Source of the DNA: Rhodobacter sp. NTK016B
GTDB lineage: Bacteria > Pseudomonadota > Alphaproteobacteria > Rhodobacterales > Rhodobacteraceae
Reading direction: 5' to 3'
DNA length: 64,000 nucleotides
Assembly (NCBI RefSeq): GCF_017303295.1
Contig: NZ_JAFKOK010000001.1
Span: 372,001-436,000 of the forward strand
Of this stretch, positions 31,599 to 41,200 are shown piece after piece. The notes under the pieces were generated by a model. The model saw only the letters and a list, made by a program, of their open reading frames with translations, searched no databases and was not told where the DNA came from. A program made the translations under genes and the position numbers. Position 1 is the first letter of the stretch, and every line of letters starts with the position of its first letter.

Positions 31599-33137
31599 AT
31601 GGATCTGATCGACGACGAAGAACCGACCCCGGGCGGTGCCTCAAACGCGCATGATTTCACCGTGTCCGAGCTGTCGGGCAAGGTGAAGCGCACGCTGGAA
31701 GACGAATTCGGCCGCATCCGGGTGCGTGGCGAGGTCGGACGCGTGGTTCTGGCGCGCACGGGTCACATGTACTTCGACCTGAAAGACGACCGTGCGGTGA
31801 TCGCCTCGGTTTCGTGGAAGGGGCAGGTCGCGCGCATGGCGGTGCGGCCCGAGGAAGGGATGGAGGTCATCGCCACCGGGCGGCTGACCACCTATGCGCC
31901 GCAATCCAAGTACCAGCTTCAGGTCGAGAATGTCGAACCGGCGGGCGCGGGCGCGCTGATGGCAATGCTGGAAGCGCGCCGCAAGAAGCTGGCCGCCGAG
32001 GGGCTGTTCGATACCGGCCGCAAGCGCCCGGTTCCCTTTCTGCCGCAGGTGATCGGTGTCATCACCTCGCCCTCGGGGGCGGTGATCCGCGACATCCTGC
32101 ACCGGCTGGCCGACCGTTTCCCGCGCCGGGTCATCGTCTGGCCGGTCGCCGTTCAGGGCGAGCGTTGCCCGGCGGATGTGGTCCGCGCCATCGAGGGATT
32201 CAACGCGCTCAAGCCCGGCGGCCCCGTGCCGCGCCCCGATGTGCTGATCGTCGCGCGCGGTGGGGGCTCGATCGAGGATCTGTGGGGTTTCAACGACGAG
32301 GCCGTGGTGCGCGCCGCCGCCGCATCGGATATTCCGCTGATCTCGGCTGTGGGGCACGAGACGGATACCACGCTGATCGACCATGCCGCCGATCTGCGCG
32401 CGCCCACGCCCACCGCGGCGGCGGAACTGGCGGTGCCGGTGCGCGCCGACCTGATGGCGCATGTGGCCAATCTGGGCGCGCGGCTGCACCGCGCGGGCAC
32501 CCATGCCACCCAGCAGCGCGCGCAGCGCCTGCGCGACCTTGCGCGCGCCCTGCCCCGCCCGGATGCGCTGATCGCTACGCCGGTGCAGCGGCTCGACCGG
32601 GCCTCGGACCGGTTCGCGGGCTCTTTGCGGGCGCTTGCGCAGCGCAAGGCGCTTGAGCTCAACCGCGCGGGCGCGGGCTTGCGCCCCGGCGCGCTGCGCG
32701 CCAAGCTTGACCAACGCGGCGAGCGGCTGGAGCAATCCGCAAGCCGCCTTGCCCCCGCGCTGACGCAAAGCGTCGCGCGCAAATCCGAGCGGCTGACGAC
32801 CCCGCGCTTTGCCCAGCGCGCGCGGGCTGCCGTGACCCGCCACGCCCGCGATGCCGCCGAGGCGCTGAAAGCGCTCGACCGGATGCACCGGTCGCTCAGC
32901 TACGAACAGACGCTGGCGCGGGGCTTTGCGGTAATCCGGGGGGCCGAGGGTGCGCCGTTGACCAGCGCCGAAACCGCCCGCGCACTGCCGCAGATCACCG
33001 TCGAGATGCGCGATGGCCGGTTCGAAGCCCTGCCGGTGGGCGATGCACCGAAGCCGAAGAAACCGCGCGCGCGGACGGCCGAGGCCGAGGCGCAGACGGG
33101 ACGCCCGAAACCGCCGAGCCAGGGCTCGCTGTTCTGA
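31599..33137 (+). CDS. xseA: Exodeoxyribonuclease VII large subunit XseA
   Basis: A 512-residue nuclease subunit. It has the N-terminal OB-fold (FGRIRVRGEVGRV, GHMYFDLKDDRAVI), the catalytic domain with GVITSPSGAVIRDILHRL, VLIVARGGGSIEDLW and SAVGHETDTTLIDHAADLRAPTP, and a long helical C-terminal half. It degrades single-stranded DNA with XseB, whose gene is not here. The C-terminal tail after residue 470 is basic and low complexity. Confidence 0.96.
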   Translation: MDLIDDEEPTPGGASNAHDFTVSELSGKVKRTLEDEFGRIRVRGEVGRVVLARTGHMYFDLKDDRAVIASVSWKGQVARMAVRPEEGMEVIATGRLTTYAPQSKYQLQVENVEPAGAGALMAMLEARRKKLAAEGLFDTGRKRPVPFLPQVIGVITSPSGAVIRDILHRLADRFPRRVIVWPVAVQGERCPADVVRAIEGFNALKPGGPVPRPDVLIVARGGGSIEDLWGFNDEAVVRAAAASDIPLISAVGHETDTTLIDHAADLRAPTPTAAAELAVPVRADLMAHVANLGARLHRAGTHATQQRAQRLRDLARALPRPDALIATPVQRLDRASDRFAGSLRALAQRKALELNRAGAGLRPGALRAKLDQRGERLEQSASRLAPALTQSVARKSERLTTPRFAQRARAAVTRHARDAAEALKALDRMHRSLSYEQTLARGFAVIRGAEGAPLTSAETARALPQITVEMRDGRFEALPVGDAPKPKKPRARTAEAEAQTGRPKPPSQGSLF

Positions 33138-33312
33138 GGCTGCGCCGGCGCGATCCCCCTCGCGCGGGCGCCCCTGATCCGCAAAATGCCCGAACTCTCA
33201 GCGCGAATGCCCATCGAAGCGGCACCGGGCCCTGCCCCGGGCGCGCGCCCCTTTACCCTTGTCGTCAAGACGTTACACTCGTCCCAAGCCGTTCAGGACC
33301 GGGAGAGACCCC

Positions 33313-35061
33313 ATTCCCAAAGCCGCCGCCACCAGCCTGCGCACGCGCGTGTACACCCTGCTCGCGCAGATCTATCCCGATCACGATGCCGGCGCGCTCA
33401 CCCGTGACGTGATCGCCGCTTTCTGGCCCGAGGGGCATCCCCGTCGCCAGCGTCCGCGCCGCCCGTCGAACAACCTGTGGTCCGAAGCCGACGCCATGGT
33501 CATCACCTATGGCAACACGATCTCGGATGGCAGCCACAAGCCGCTGGACCTGCTGCACGATTTCCTCGAACGGAATCTGAGCGGCGCGGTCAACGGCGTG
33601 CATATCCTGCCGTTCTTTCCCTATACCTCCGATGACGGCTTCGCGGTCACGGACTATTACAAGGTCGATGCCTCGCTGGGCGACTGGAGTGACATCCGCC
33701 GGATCGGCAAGGATTTCCACCTGATGTCGGACATGGTGCTGAACCATGTCAGCAGTCAGGGCACGTGGTTCAACGACTACCTGCAGGGCAAGGCGCCCTA
33801 TGACCGGTTCTTCAAGGAAGCCTCGCCCGAGGACGATCTGTCCGACGTCGTCCGCCCCCGCACCACGCCCCTGCTGCGCGAGGTCGAGACCGCGACCGGC
33901 CCGCGCCATGTCTGGTGCACCTTCAGCCACGATCAGGTCGATCTGGATTTCCACAACCCCGAGGTGCTGCTGGAGATCCTCCGCATCCTGCGCTTCCATA
34001 TCGATCAGGGCGTGCGCACGATCCGGCTGGATGCGGTGGCCTTCGTGTGGAAGGAAATCGGTTCGCCCTCGATCCACCTGCCGCAGACCCATGCGATCGT
34101 CAAACTGATGCGGGTGCTGGCCGATTTTGCGCAGGAGAAGGTCATCCTGCTGACCGAAACCAACGTCCCCAAGACCGAGAACCTGTCCTATTTCGGGCGC
34201 CGGGACGAAGCGCATATGGTCTATAACTTCCCGCTGCCGCCTCTGGTGCTGCATGCGCTTCTGTCGGGCAATGTGCGCTACCTGCGGCGCTGGCTGCGCT
34301 CAATGCCGCCCGCGCCGCTGGGTTGTGCGTATTTCAACTTCACCGCCTCGCATGACGGGATCGGGATGCGCCCGGTCGAAGGCATCCTGCCCGCCGAAGA
34401 GATCGCGCAGATCATCGACACGGTGGAAGAGGTCGGCGGCCTTGTGTCGATGCGCGCCCTCGCGGGTGGTGGGCAATCGGTCTACGAGATCAACTGCGCC
34501 TATTACGATGCGATGACCAAGACCTTCGGCGGCGAGACGGCGCTCAGGATCGAACGGTTCCTGTGTTCGCAAAGCATCGTCATGTCGCTTGAGGGGATGC
34601 CCGCTTTTTACCTGCATTCGATGATCGGCACGCCCAACGACCACGAGGCCGTGACCCGGCGCGGCATGAACCGGGCGATCAACCGCCACCGCTGGCATTA
34701 TCCCGCGCTGCAAGACCGGCTGGCCGATCCCGAAAGCGATCAGGCGCGGGTGCTGGGCGAATTGACGCGGCGGCTGAAGATCCGCGCGCGGCAGGCCGCG
34801 TTTCATCCCAATGCCACGCAGTTGACGCTGCAGCTTGATGACCAGCTTCTGGGCGTCTGGCGTCAGTCGCTGGATCGGCGGCAATCCATCTTCGCGCTGC
34901 ACAACGTCTCGGCCGAAGCGGTCGAGCTGGACGCCTATGCGCTCAACCTCATCGACGACGAGGAATGGTACGACCTGCTCTCGGGCGAGCCCATCGACGC
35001 CGATGGCATGATCCCGATGGCCCCCTATCAGGTCCGCTGGATCACCAACGACGCCGGTTGA
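33313..35061 (+). CDS. GH13_18 sugar phosphorylase, probable glucosylglycerate phosphorylase
   Basis: A protein of about 582 residues in the sucrose-phosphorylase subfamily of GH13. The catalytic residues can be placed: nucleophile D240 in TIRLDAVAF, acid/base E282 in LLTETNVPK, and D348 in FTASHDGIGMRP. Phosphorylases of this group release glucose-1-phosphate from a glucoside. The convergent neighbours encode glucosyl-3-phosphoglycerate synthase and phosphatase, so glucosylglycerate is the likely substrate rather than sucrose. The start is unusual: no ATG or GTG lies before the conserved LRTRVYTLLAQIYPD. The best ribosome binding site, GGGAGAG at 33301-33307, points to an ATT at 33313; a TTG at 33259 and a GTG at 33349 are alternatives. 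Confidence 0.88.
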   Translation: MPKAAATSLRTRVYTLLAQIYPDHDAGALTRDVIAAFWPEGHPRRQRPRRPSNNLWSEADAMVITYGNTISDGSHKPLDLLHDFLERNLSGAVNGVHILPFFPYTSDDGFAVTDYYKVDASLGDWSDIRRIGKDFHLMSDMVLNHVSSQGTWFNDYLQGKAPYDRFFKEASPEDDLSDVVRPRTTPLLREVETATGPRHVWCTFSHDQVDLDFHNPEVLLEILRILRFHIDQGVRTIRLDAVAFVWKEIGSPSIHLPQTHAIVKLMRVLADFAQEKVILLTETNVPKTENLSYFGRRDEAHMVYNFPLPPLVLHALLSGNVRYLRRWLRSMPPAPLGCAYFNFTASHDGIGMRPVEGILPAEEIAQIIDTVEEVGGLVSMRALAGGGQSVYEINCAYYDAMTKTFGGETALRIERFLCSQSIVMSLEGMPAFYLHSMIGTPNDHEAVTRRGMNRAINRHRWHYPALQDRLADPESDQARVLGELTRRLKIRARQAAFHPNATQLTLQLDDQLLGVWRQSLDRRQSIFALHNVSAEAVELDAYALNLIDDEEWYDLLSGEPIDADGMIPMAPYQVRWITNDAG

Positions 35062-35067
35062 GCCCGC

Positions 35068-36303
35068 TCAGACCGCGCGGTCCGGCTCGCTGTCGGCCAT
35101 GTCGGCAGCGACGGCGGTGCGGAAATCGCTCAGGAATGCCGGATCGGCGGCGTGGACGAGGTTCCAGTTCGGAATGAAGGGCAGTTCCTGCGGGTTCTCC
35201 AGAAAGATCTGCCCGGCCTGAACGATGTTCTCGGCAAAAAGCTGGATCGAACGTTCCTCGGCCGGACGGTCGAAATCCAGCCCGTTCATCTGCGCGTCGT
35301 GCGAATAGGTTTCCAGCAAATCCAGCGCGCGGCGGTAATAAGTGGCCTTGAGCGTCCGGAAGATGTTGGGCGACAGCACCTTCCCGTCCGCCGCCAGCTT
35401 GCGGAAGATCGCCTTGCAGATATCCAGCGACATGCGGTTCAGCCCGGTCACCGAATCCGCCGCCGACAGGTCCTGATGCTTGTGATCGTAGACATCGGCG
35501 ATTTCCACCTGACAGACCGCGCGCGGCCCCAGATTGCGCCAGGCTTCCGACAGAACCCCGATCTCCAGCCCCCAGTCCGAGGGCATCCGCAGATCGGGCA
35601 GCGACGCGGTGCGCATCGCGAATTCGCCCGATAGCGGATAGCGGAAGGCGCGCAGGTAATCGATATATTCGCTGTCCCCCAGCACTTTCTTCAGGGAAAT
35701 CAGCAGCGGGCTGACAAGGTTGCGCGTGACCCGCCCGCCCAGACGGTTATTGCCGATGCGCGGGTAGAAGCCCTTGGACATCTGATAGGGAAAGGCCGGA
35801 TGCGCCACCGGGAAGACCAGCCGCGACAGCATCTCGCGCTTGTAGGTGACGATGTCGCAATCATGGATCGCCATCACGGCGCTGTCGGCGCAGGCGATCA
35901 GATAGCCGATGCAGGTCCAGACATTGCGCCCCTTCCCCGGCTCGATCGGGCCCAGCCCGTGCGGCTCAAGCCGCTCCATCAGCGCCTTCATGCGCGGCCC
36001 GTCATTCCAGATCACGACGTGGTTTTGCGGCAGGCGGGCGAAGAATTGACGCGCATGGCGAAACTGCTCTTCGCTGGCGGCATCGAGGCCGATGATGATG
36101 CGGTGCAGGTATTTCACCTTAGACAGCTCATCGAGGATGTTCTGCAGCGCCGGACCTTCGAGTTCCGTGAACAGCGAGGGCAGGATCAGGCTGATCTTGC
36201 GTGTCTGCGCGAAAGTCGCCAGCCGGTACTCCAGCTCGTCGAGCGAGCGCGTGCGCAGGTTGTGAAACTGGGCGATATTGCCGTTCTGGTGAAAGTCAGC
36301 CAT
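35068..36303 (-). CDS. gpgS: Glucosyl-3-phosphoglycerate synthase (GT81-type glycosyltransferase)
   Basis: A 411-residue glycosyltransferase. It has the GT-A fold signs LILPSLFTELEG and GLDAASEEQFRHARQF, the metal-binding HDCDI, the acceptor region FPYQMSKGFYPRIGNNRLGGRVTR, and PLSGEFAMR, as in GpgS-type enzymes. These transfer glucose from NDP-glucose to 3-phosphoglycerate, making the precursor of the osmolyte glucosylglycerate. The start at 36303 (MADFHQNGN) overlaps the end of the phosphatase gene by eight bases. The 3' end is six bases from the convergent phosphorylase gene. A mannosyl specificity cannot be excluded. Confidence 0.87.
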   Translation of the reverse strand: MADFHQNGNIAQFHNLRTRSLDELEYRLATFAQTRKISLILPSLFTELEGPALQNILDELSKVKYLHRIIIGLDAASEEQFRHARQFFARLPQNHVVIWNDGPRMKALMERLEPHGLGPIEPGKGRNVWTCIGYLIACADSAVMAIHDCDIVTYKREMLSRLVFPVAHPAFPYQMSKGFYPRIGNNRLGGRVTRNLVSPLLISLKKVLGDSEYIDYLRAFRYPLSGEFAMRTASLPDLRMPSDWGLEIGVLSEAWRNLGPRAVCQVEIADVYDHKHQDLSAADSVTGLNRMSLDICKAIFRKLAADGKVLSPNIFRTLKATYYRRALDLLETYSHDAQMNGLDFDRPAEERSIQLFAENIVQAGQIFLENPQELPFIPNWNLVHAADPAFLSDFRTAVAADMADSEPDRAV

Positions 36304-37099
36304 CCGCCGCTCCTGATAGTTCCGGCCGCGCCAGAAGCCTGGCCATGCCTTCGGTCCATCCCGCCGGACCCTCGGCGCGCGTGCGCAGGATCCGGCCCTT
36401 TTCTTTCCCCGGCCCGTCTTCCGCCGCCCGGTCTTCCCCCGGCAAAGGCGGCAGCCCCGGCCCGTGATCGTTGCGCACGACGATGCCGTAATCGGCGCGC
36501 GCCAGCATCTCGGCATCGTTGGGCGCATCGCCCAGAGCCACCGTCACCTCGGGCGCATAGCGGTCGATCAGAGCCTCCATCTGTGCGGCCTTGGTGCCGC
36601 CGAAACTGAGCGTCAGGAACCGCCCGCCGCGCCGCGCCTGAATGCCGTGTTCGGCCAACGCCGACAGGAACCCGTCAAGTTGTGCTTCGGTTCCCTGCCA
36701 CAACCCCGGCTCGGAATGCGCACGTGTCCGGGCCTTTCTGGCCGCCCCGGGCGACAATCCGGTGACATCGGCGACGCCCGCGTCGTCCATGTCGCCGAAG
36801 CCCAGAAAGGGGGCGTTCAGCGTCTGCAGCACCGCGCGGATGCGCCGGTAATCGCGGTCGTCGAAGCTGCCGTCATACAAGGCGGCCCCGTTTTCGACGA
36901 TGGCGGGGCAATCGCCCAGTCCCAGCCGATCCTGCCATTCTGCGATTTCGGCCCCGGTCTTGGACGAGGCCAGAACCACCACCGCCCCCATCGCCCTGAG
37001 CCGCGCCAGCATCGGCAGTGCAGGCGTGTAATCGTAGGTCTGATGGTCCAGCAGCGTGCCGTCCAGATCGGTGAATATCAGGAATCTCAAAGGGTCCAC
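36296..37099 (-). CDS. Glucosyl/mannosyl-3-phosphoglycerate phosphatase (HAD family)
   Basis: A 267-residue HAD-IIB phosphatase. Motif I is FTDLDGTLLD (Asp nucleophile), motif II lies in VVLASSKTGAEI, and motif IV is ALGDAPNDAEML. The MPGP subgroup is indicated by ENGAALY and the C2-cap FLTLSFGGTKAAQM. It removes phosphate from glucosyl-3-phosphoglycerate to give glucosylglycerate, in line with the overlapping synthase gene downstream. The start is a GTG at 37099, close to motif I as in the family. From about residue 210 a Gly/Glu/Lys-rich insert is present. Confidence 0.87.
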   Translation of the reverse strand: MDPLRFLIFTDLDGTLLDHQTYDYTPALPMLARLRAMGAVVVLASSKTGAEIAEWQDRLGLGDCPAIVENGAALYDGSFDDRDYRRIRAVLQTLNAPFLGFGDMDDAGVADVTGLSPGAARKARTRAHSEPGLWQGTEAQLDGFLSALAEHGIQARRGGRFLTLSFGGTKAAQMEALIDRYAPEVTVALGDAPNDAEMLARADYGIVVRNDHGPGLPPLPGEDRAAEDGPGKEKGRILRTRAEGPAGWTEGMARLLARPELSGAADG

Positions 37100-37255
37100 C
37101 GTGATTGTGCAGGCCAGCCTATCGCCGGGCGGCGGGCGCGGGAAGCGCAGAACGGCAAAGGGGCGCCTGCGTCACCGTTCCTGCCCGCGCCGCAGGCAGC
37201 TGCGCGATTGCGCGGCAGGCTTCCTTCCCCCCGCCCCTTGGATTAGGGTCGCGCC

Positions 37256-38791
37256 ATGACAAACGCCTCTCCTGCCTTGACTTTCTCCGACGATCAGGCC
37301 GCCGCCTGGGATGCGCTGGCCGAGCTTCTGTCCAAGGCCGGGGTCGATCTGGCCGACGAAACCCTGATGCCCCCCGATCCCGATGGCGACGGCGCGGTGA
37401 TGGCGGTGCTGGGCAAGGCGGGGTCGGGCAAAACCATGCTGCTGGCCCAGTTGACCAAGGCGCTGTCTGCGGCGGGTGTGGAAACCGTCAGCGGCGATTA
37501 CGAGGGCAAGCGGCGCAAGGAACGGCGCACGCTGGCCATCCTTGCCCCCACCAACAAGGCGGCGTCCGTCCTGCGCAATCGCGGCGTGCCCGCGACGACG
37601 ATCCACCGCATTCTCTATACCCCGGTCTATGACCCGGAATACGAGAAGATCGCCGAATGGCTGGAAGGCAACGCGTCGAAGCCCGAGATCGAAGATCTGA
37701 CCGAAACCGCCCTCGACCGCGCCAAGGCGTTCTACGAGACGGTCAAGTCGATCCCCGGCGCGCTGGCCGCAGCCGGTCTGCGCGGATCGGATTTCATCAA
37801 GGGCTGGAAACGGCGCGAAGATCCGCTGGATATCGGTTTCGTCGACGAAAGCTCGATGCTGGATGCGCGGCAGATGGCAGATCTGCAGGAGATCTTCCAA
37901 ACCCTCGTCCTGTTCGGTGATCCCGCGCAGCTGGCGCCAGTGGGCCAGTCGGGCGAAATGGTCTTCGACACGCTGCCCGCAAAACAGAAGCTGGAACTGC
38001 ACCGCGTTCACCGGCAGGCCGATGACAACCCGATTCTGGACCTCGCCCATGCGCTGGCCGATCCCGATCTGAGTTTCGAGCAATTCGAGCGCATGATCGA
38101 AGACGCCGCGCAGCGCGATGACCGCGTCGTCTGGGCCGGGCGGGTCGAAAGCGCGCTGATGGCGCGTTCGCCGGTGCTGGTCTGGCGCAATGCCACGCGG
38201 ATCCGGCTGATCCACGCCTTTCGCGCCGCCCATGGCGCGCCCGAGACCGAGCTGTTGCCGGGCGAGCCGTTGATCTGCGATGGGCTGGAACTGCCGCTCA
38301 AGCACCGCAAGCGCCGGATCGATCTGGAAGCGCGCGGGCTGATCAAGGGCGCGCAGTGCATCTATCTTGGCCCCGGCTCGAAACCCGGCTTCTCGCGCTT
38401 GCATGTGATGGGGGCCGAGGAACCGCGCCTGTCGGCGGCGTCGATCGTGAAGATCGAGCGCGAGGGCGAGGAAGAACCCTTCATCCCCTTCGCCGCGACG
38501 ATGGGGGCTGCGTTCCTGCACGGGGCGGCGGTGACGATCCACAAGGCGCAGGGCAGCCAGTGGCGCGACGTGCAGGTTTTCGCACCCGATCTTTATGCGG
38601 CCGCGCGCGCGGGCCGCAACGAAGCCGGCATTCCGCTGTGGAAGCGGCTGGCCTATGTCGCCATCACCCGCGCCGAGCACCGGCTTCACTGGGTCGTGCG
38701 CAACCGGCTGGCGCGGCCCGACGGGCCCCTGCGAATCGATGACCTGGCCCAACCGGCGGCGCCCCTTACCCTGCAGGTCCAGGAACCGTAA
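37256..38791 (+). CDS. SF1B helicase / RecD-like ATPase
   Basis: A 511-residue helicase. Walker A is LGKAGSGKT (52-60), motif Ia is APTNKAASVLR, Walker B is IGFVDESSMLD, motif III LFGDPAQLAPVG, motif IV HRVHRQADDN, and the UvrD-like C-terminal motifs VTIHKAQGSQW and AYVAITRAEHRLHW. This set fits RecD2/Dda-type 5'-3' DNA helicases used in repair or replication restart. A linker domain between residues 140 and 190 is specific to this group. It is divergent from the phosphatase gene. No recB or recC is present. Confidence 0.9.
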   Translation: MTNASPALTFSDDQAAAWDALAELLSKAGVDLADETLMPPDPDGDGAVMAVLGKAGSGKTMLLAQLTKALSAAGVETVSGDYEGKRRKERRTLAILAPTNKAASVLRNRGVPATTIHRILYTPVYDPEYEKIAEWLEGNASKPEIEDLTETALDRAKAFYETVKSIPGALAAAGLRGSDFIKGWKRREDPLDIGFVDESSMLDARQMADLQEIFQTLVLFGDPAQLAPVGQSGEMVFDTLPAKQKLELHRVHRQADDNPILDLAHALADPDLSFEQFERMIEDAAQRDDRVVWAGRVESALMARSPVLVWRNATRIRLIHAFRAAHGAPETELLPGEPLICDGLELPLKHRKRRIDLEARGLIKGAQCIYLGPGSKPGFSRLHVMGAEEPRLSAASIVKIEREGEEEPFIPFAATMGAAFLHGAAVTIHKAQGSQWRDVQVFAPDLYAAARAGRNEAGIPLWKRLAYVAITRAEHRLHWVVRNRLARPDGPLRIDDLAQPAAPLTLQVQEP

Positions 38792-38942
38792 CCCCCTAAA
38801 GCAGTGTTCTGAAACCGACTTTTTTGGGCATTCATGTCGCTTTTGGGTTTCGGTAAGGTTAACGGACTTGTTACCCATGGGAAGAGCCGGCTGTGACATT
38901 CGACCGCAGTTGGCCCCAACCATGGCAAAAAGGAGGGACAAC

Positions 38943-39344
38943 ATGTTTTCAAGGATCATGGTCCCCGTGGACCTGACGCACCTTGAGCAACTGGAAAAGG
39001 CCCTGACCGTCAGCGAGGAACTCGCCCGGACCTATGGCGCCGAGATCGTCTACGTTTCGGTCACCGCCGAAATGCCCACGAAGATCGCCCACAATCCCAA
39101 AGAGTTCGCCCAAAAGCTTGAAGCTTTCTCGGCGGGCCGCCCGGGTAACAGCTCGACCAAGAGCTACGCGGCGCACGATCCGGCGATCGACATGGACAAG
39201 ACGCTGCTCAAGGCAATCGACGATACCGGCGCCGACCTTGTGGTTATGGCGTCGCACAAGCCCGGCATCGCCGATTTTTTCTGGGGATCGCATGGCGGCT
39301 CGCTGGCCGCGCATACCAGCGTGTCGGTCTTCGTCGTTCGCTGA
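38943..39344 (+). CDS. Universal stress protein, UspF/UspG-like
   Basis: A 133-residue single-domain USP with the opening FSRIMVPVDLTHLEQLEKAL and the end ADLVVMASHKPGIADFFWGS followed by HTSVSVFVVR. The loop ASHKPG...GS is of the UspF/UspG kind rather than the classic G-x2-G-x9-GS ATP site. A strong AGGAGG precedes the ATG. The next gene, 144 bases downstream on the same strand, is a BCCT transporter, and a second USP gene in this window (61619-62056) sits upstream of an AGCS transporter. USPs such as TeaD are known to regulate osmolyte uptake, so this one may control the BCCT carrier. Confidence 0.92.
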   Translation: MFSRIMVPVDLTHLEQLEKALTVSEELARTYGAEIVYVSVTAEMPTKIAHNPKEFAQKLEAFSAGRPGNSSTKSYAAHDPAIDMDKTLLKAIDDTGADLVVMASHKPGIADFFWGSHGGSLAAHTSVSVFVVR

Positions 39345-39488
39345 CTTCCCCCGTCCAGCGCGCGCCAAAAGGCCCGCGTAACGACCCAAACGACCCGTCT
39401 CACGGACCCGTCTTCAATACAGGACGTTCCCTTGCAACAGGCCGCATCCCGTATGCGGCGTATGATACAAAACAACAGGAGATCATGC

Positions 39489-41138
39489 ATGTCAGACAGT
39501 ACTGACAGCGAAGCGATCCCGGCTCCCGAGGGACCTTCGGATATCATCGACACCGATTACGAGATCGGTCAGAACAACATTCAACCTTTCGGTCTGGACA
39601 TCCACAACCCGGTCTTCCTGATCTCGGGACTGACGGTTGTGGCCTTCGTGATCGTCACGCTGGCCTTCCAGACGCAGGTCGAACCGGCTTTCTCGGCGAT
39701 GCGGGGCTTTCTGACCTCGAAGCTCGACTGGTTCTTCCTGATTGCGGGCAACATCTTCGTGCTCGTCTGCCTTGGCCTTCTGGTCTCGCCGCTGGGCAAG
39801 GTCCGCATCGGCGGCGTCGATGCCACCCCCGATTACGGCTATATCGGCTGGTTCGCGATGCTCTTCGCCGCAGGCATGGGCATCGGCCTGATGTTCTTCG
39901 GGGTGCTCGAGCCTGTTTACTACTTCGGCACGCCGTGGGGCGATCAGCCGCTGGGCAATGACCTTGGCATCGTGGACGGCGTGCTTGCCGATCCCGCGAC
40001 CGTCGAGGCTGCGCGCTCGATGGCGATGGCGTCGACCATGTACCACTGGGGCCTGCACCCGTGGGCAATGTATGCCGTGGTCGCACTGGCGCTGGCGCTC
40101 TTTGCCTTCAACAAGGGCCTGCCGCTGACCATGCGCTCGATCTTCTACCCGATCTTCGGCGAGCGGATCTGGGGCTGGCCGGGCCATATCATCGACATCC
40201 TCGCGGTTCTGGCCACGCTGTTCGGTCTGGCCACGTCGCTGGGCTTCGGTGCGCAACAGGCCTCGGCCGGTATCGGCTTCGTGTTCGGTGTCGACGGCAT
40301 CAACGACACGGTCACCGTTTCGGTCTTCCTGATAGCCGGCATCACCGCGATCGCGCTGATCTCGGTGCTGCGCGGGCTCGACGGCGGCGTGAAGCTGCTG
40401 TCCGAGATCAACATGGGCCTTGCTGCCGTGCTGCTGCTCTTCGTGATCTTCGTCGGTCCGACGATGACGCTGGTCAGCCAGTTCTTCAGCAATATCGGCG
40501 CCTATTTCGCCGACCTGATCCCGCTGTCGAACCCGATCGGGCGTGAAGACGACGGCTTCCGTCAGGGCTGGACCGCGTTCTACTGGGCGTGGTGGATCAG
40601 CTGGTCGCCGTTCGTCGGTATGTTCATTGCCCGCGTCAGCCGCGGCCGCACCGTGCGTGAGTTCATCACCTGCGTGCTGCTGATCCCGACGGCGGTGTCG
40701 ATGATCTGGATGACCACGTTCGGCGGCACCGCCATCGAACAGATCATCGAGCATGCGACGGACAGCGCCGTCTACGGCTATGTCATCGAGAACTACGTGC
40801 CCGAACTGTCGCTGTTCGGCATGCTCTCGGAACTGCCGCTGGCGCAGGTCACGTCGGTCATCGGCATCGTGCTGGTCATCGTGTTCTTCGTCACCTCGTC
40901 GGATTCCGGTTCGCTGGTGATCGACACGATCACCGCCGGCGGCAAGGTCGACGCCCCGGTCGCGCAGCGCGTGTTCTGGTGCGTGTTCGAAGGGCTGGTC
41001 GCGGCGGCACTGCTGATCGGTGGCGGCCTTGTGGCGCTACAGGCGATGGCGGTTTCCACGGGCTTCCCGTTCGCCATCGTGCTGCTGCTCGGGTGTTGGG
41101 CGCTGGTCAAGGGCCTGATGGCCGAGCCGCGCGGCTAA
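39489..41138 (+). CDS. BCCT-family betaine/choline/carnitine transporter
   Basis: A 549-residue inner-membrane carrier with 12 predicted helices. The family signatures are clear: AAGMGIGLMFFGVLEP in the substrate and sodium region, and the Trp-rich FYWAWWISWSPFVGMFIARVS. The MGIGL form is that of sodium-coupled betaine carriers such as BetP rather than the CaiT antiporter. The start at 39489 (MSDSTDSEAIPAP) follows AGGAG. The C-terminus is short, without the long sensor tail of BetP. It probably imports an osmolyte, consistent with the glucosylglycerate genes upstream. A bidirectional terminator follows. Confidence 0.94.
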   Translation: MSDSTDSEAIPAPEGPSDIIDTDYEIGQNNIQPFGLDIHNPVFLISGLTVVAFVIVTLAFQTQVEPAFSAMRGFLTSKLDWFFLIAGNIFVLVCLGLLVSPLGKVRIGGVDATPDYGYIGWFAMLFAAGMGIGLMFFGVLEPVYYFGTPWGDQPLGNDLGIVDGVLADPATVEAARSMAMASTMYHWGLHPWAMYAVVALALALFAFNKGLPLTMRSIFYPIFGERIWGWPGHIIDILAVLATLFGLATSLGFGAQQASAGIGFVFGVDGINDTVTVSVFLIAGITAIALISVLRGLDGGVKLLSEINMGLAAVLLLFVIFVGPTMTLVSQFFSNIGAYFADLIPLSNPIGREDDGFRQGWTAFYWAWWISWSPFVGMFIARVSRGRTVREFITCVLLIPTAVSMIWMTTFGGTAIEQIIEHATDSAVYGYVIENYVPELSLFGMLSELPLAQVTSVIGIVLVIVFFVTSSDSGSLVIDTITAGGKVDAPVAQRVFWCVFEGLVAAALLIGGGLVALQAMAVSTGFPFAIVLLLGCWALVKGLMAEPRG

Positions 41139-41164
41139 CGCGCCGACACTGGCACCATGAAAAG

Positions 41165-41198
41165 ACGGGGCGGCAGGATCACCTGCCGCCCCGTTTGC
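41165..41198. terminator. Bidirectional intrinsic terminator
   Basis: Perfect 13-bp stem ACGGGGCGGCAGG (41165-41177) / CCTGCCGCCCCGT (41182-41194) with loop ATCA; TTT follows on the plus side and CTTTT on the minus side. It serves the convergent BCCT and DUF6455 genes. Confidence 0.9.
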
Positions 41199-41200
41199 GT

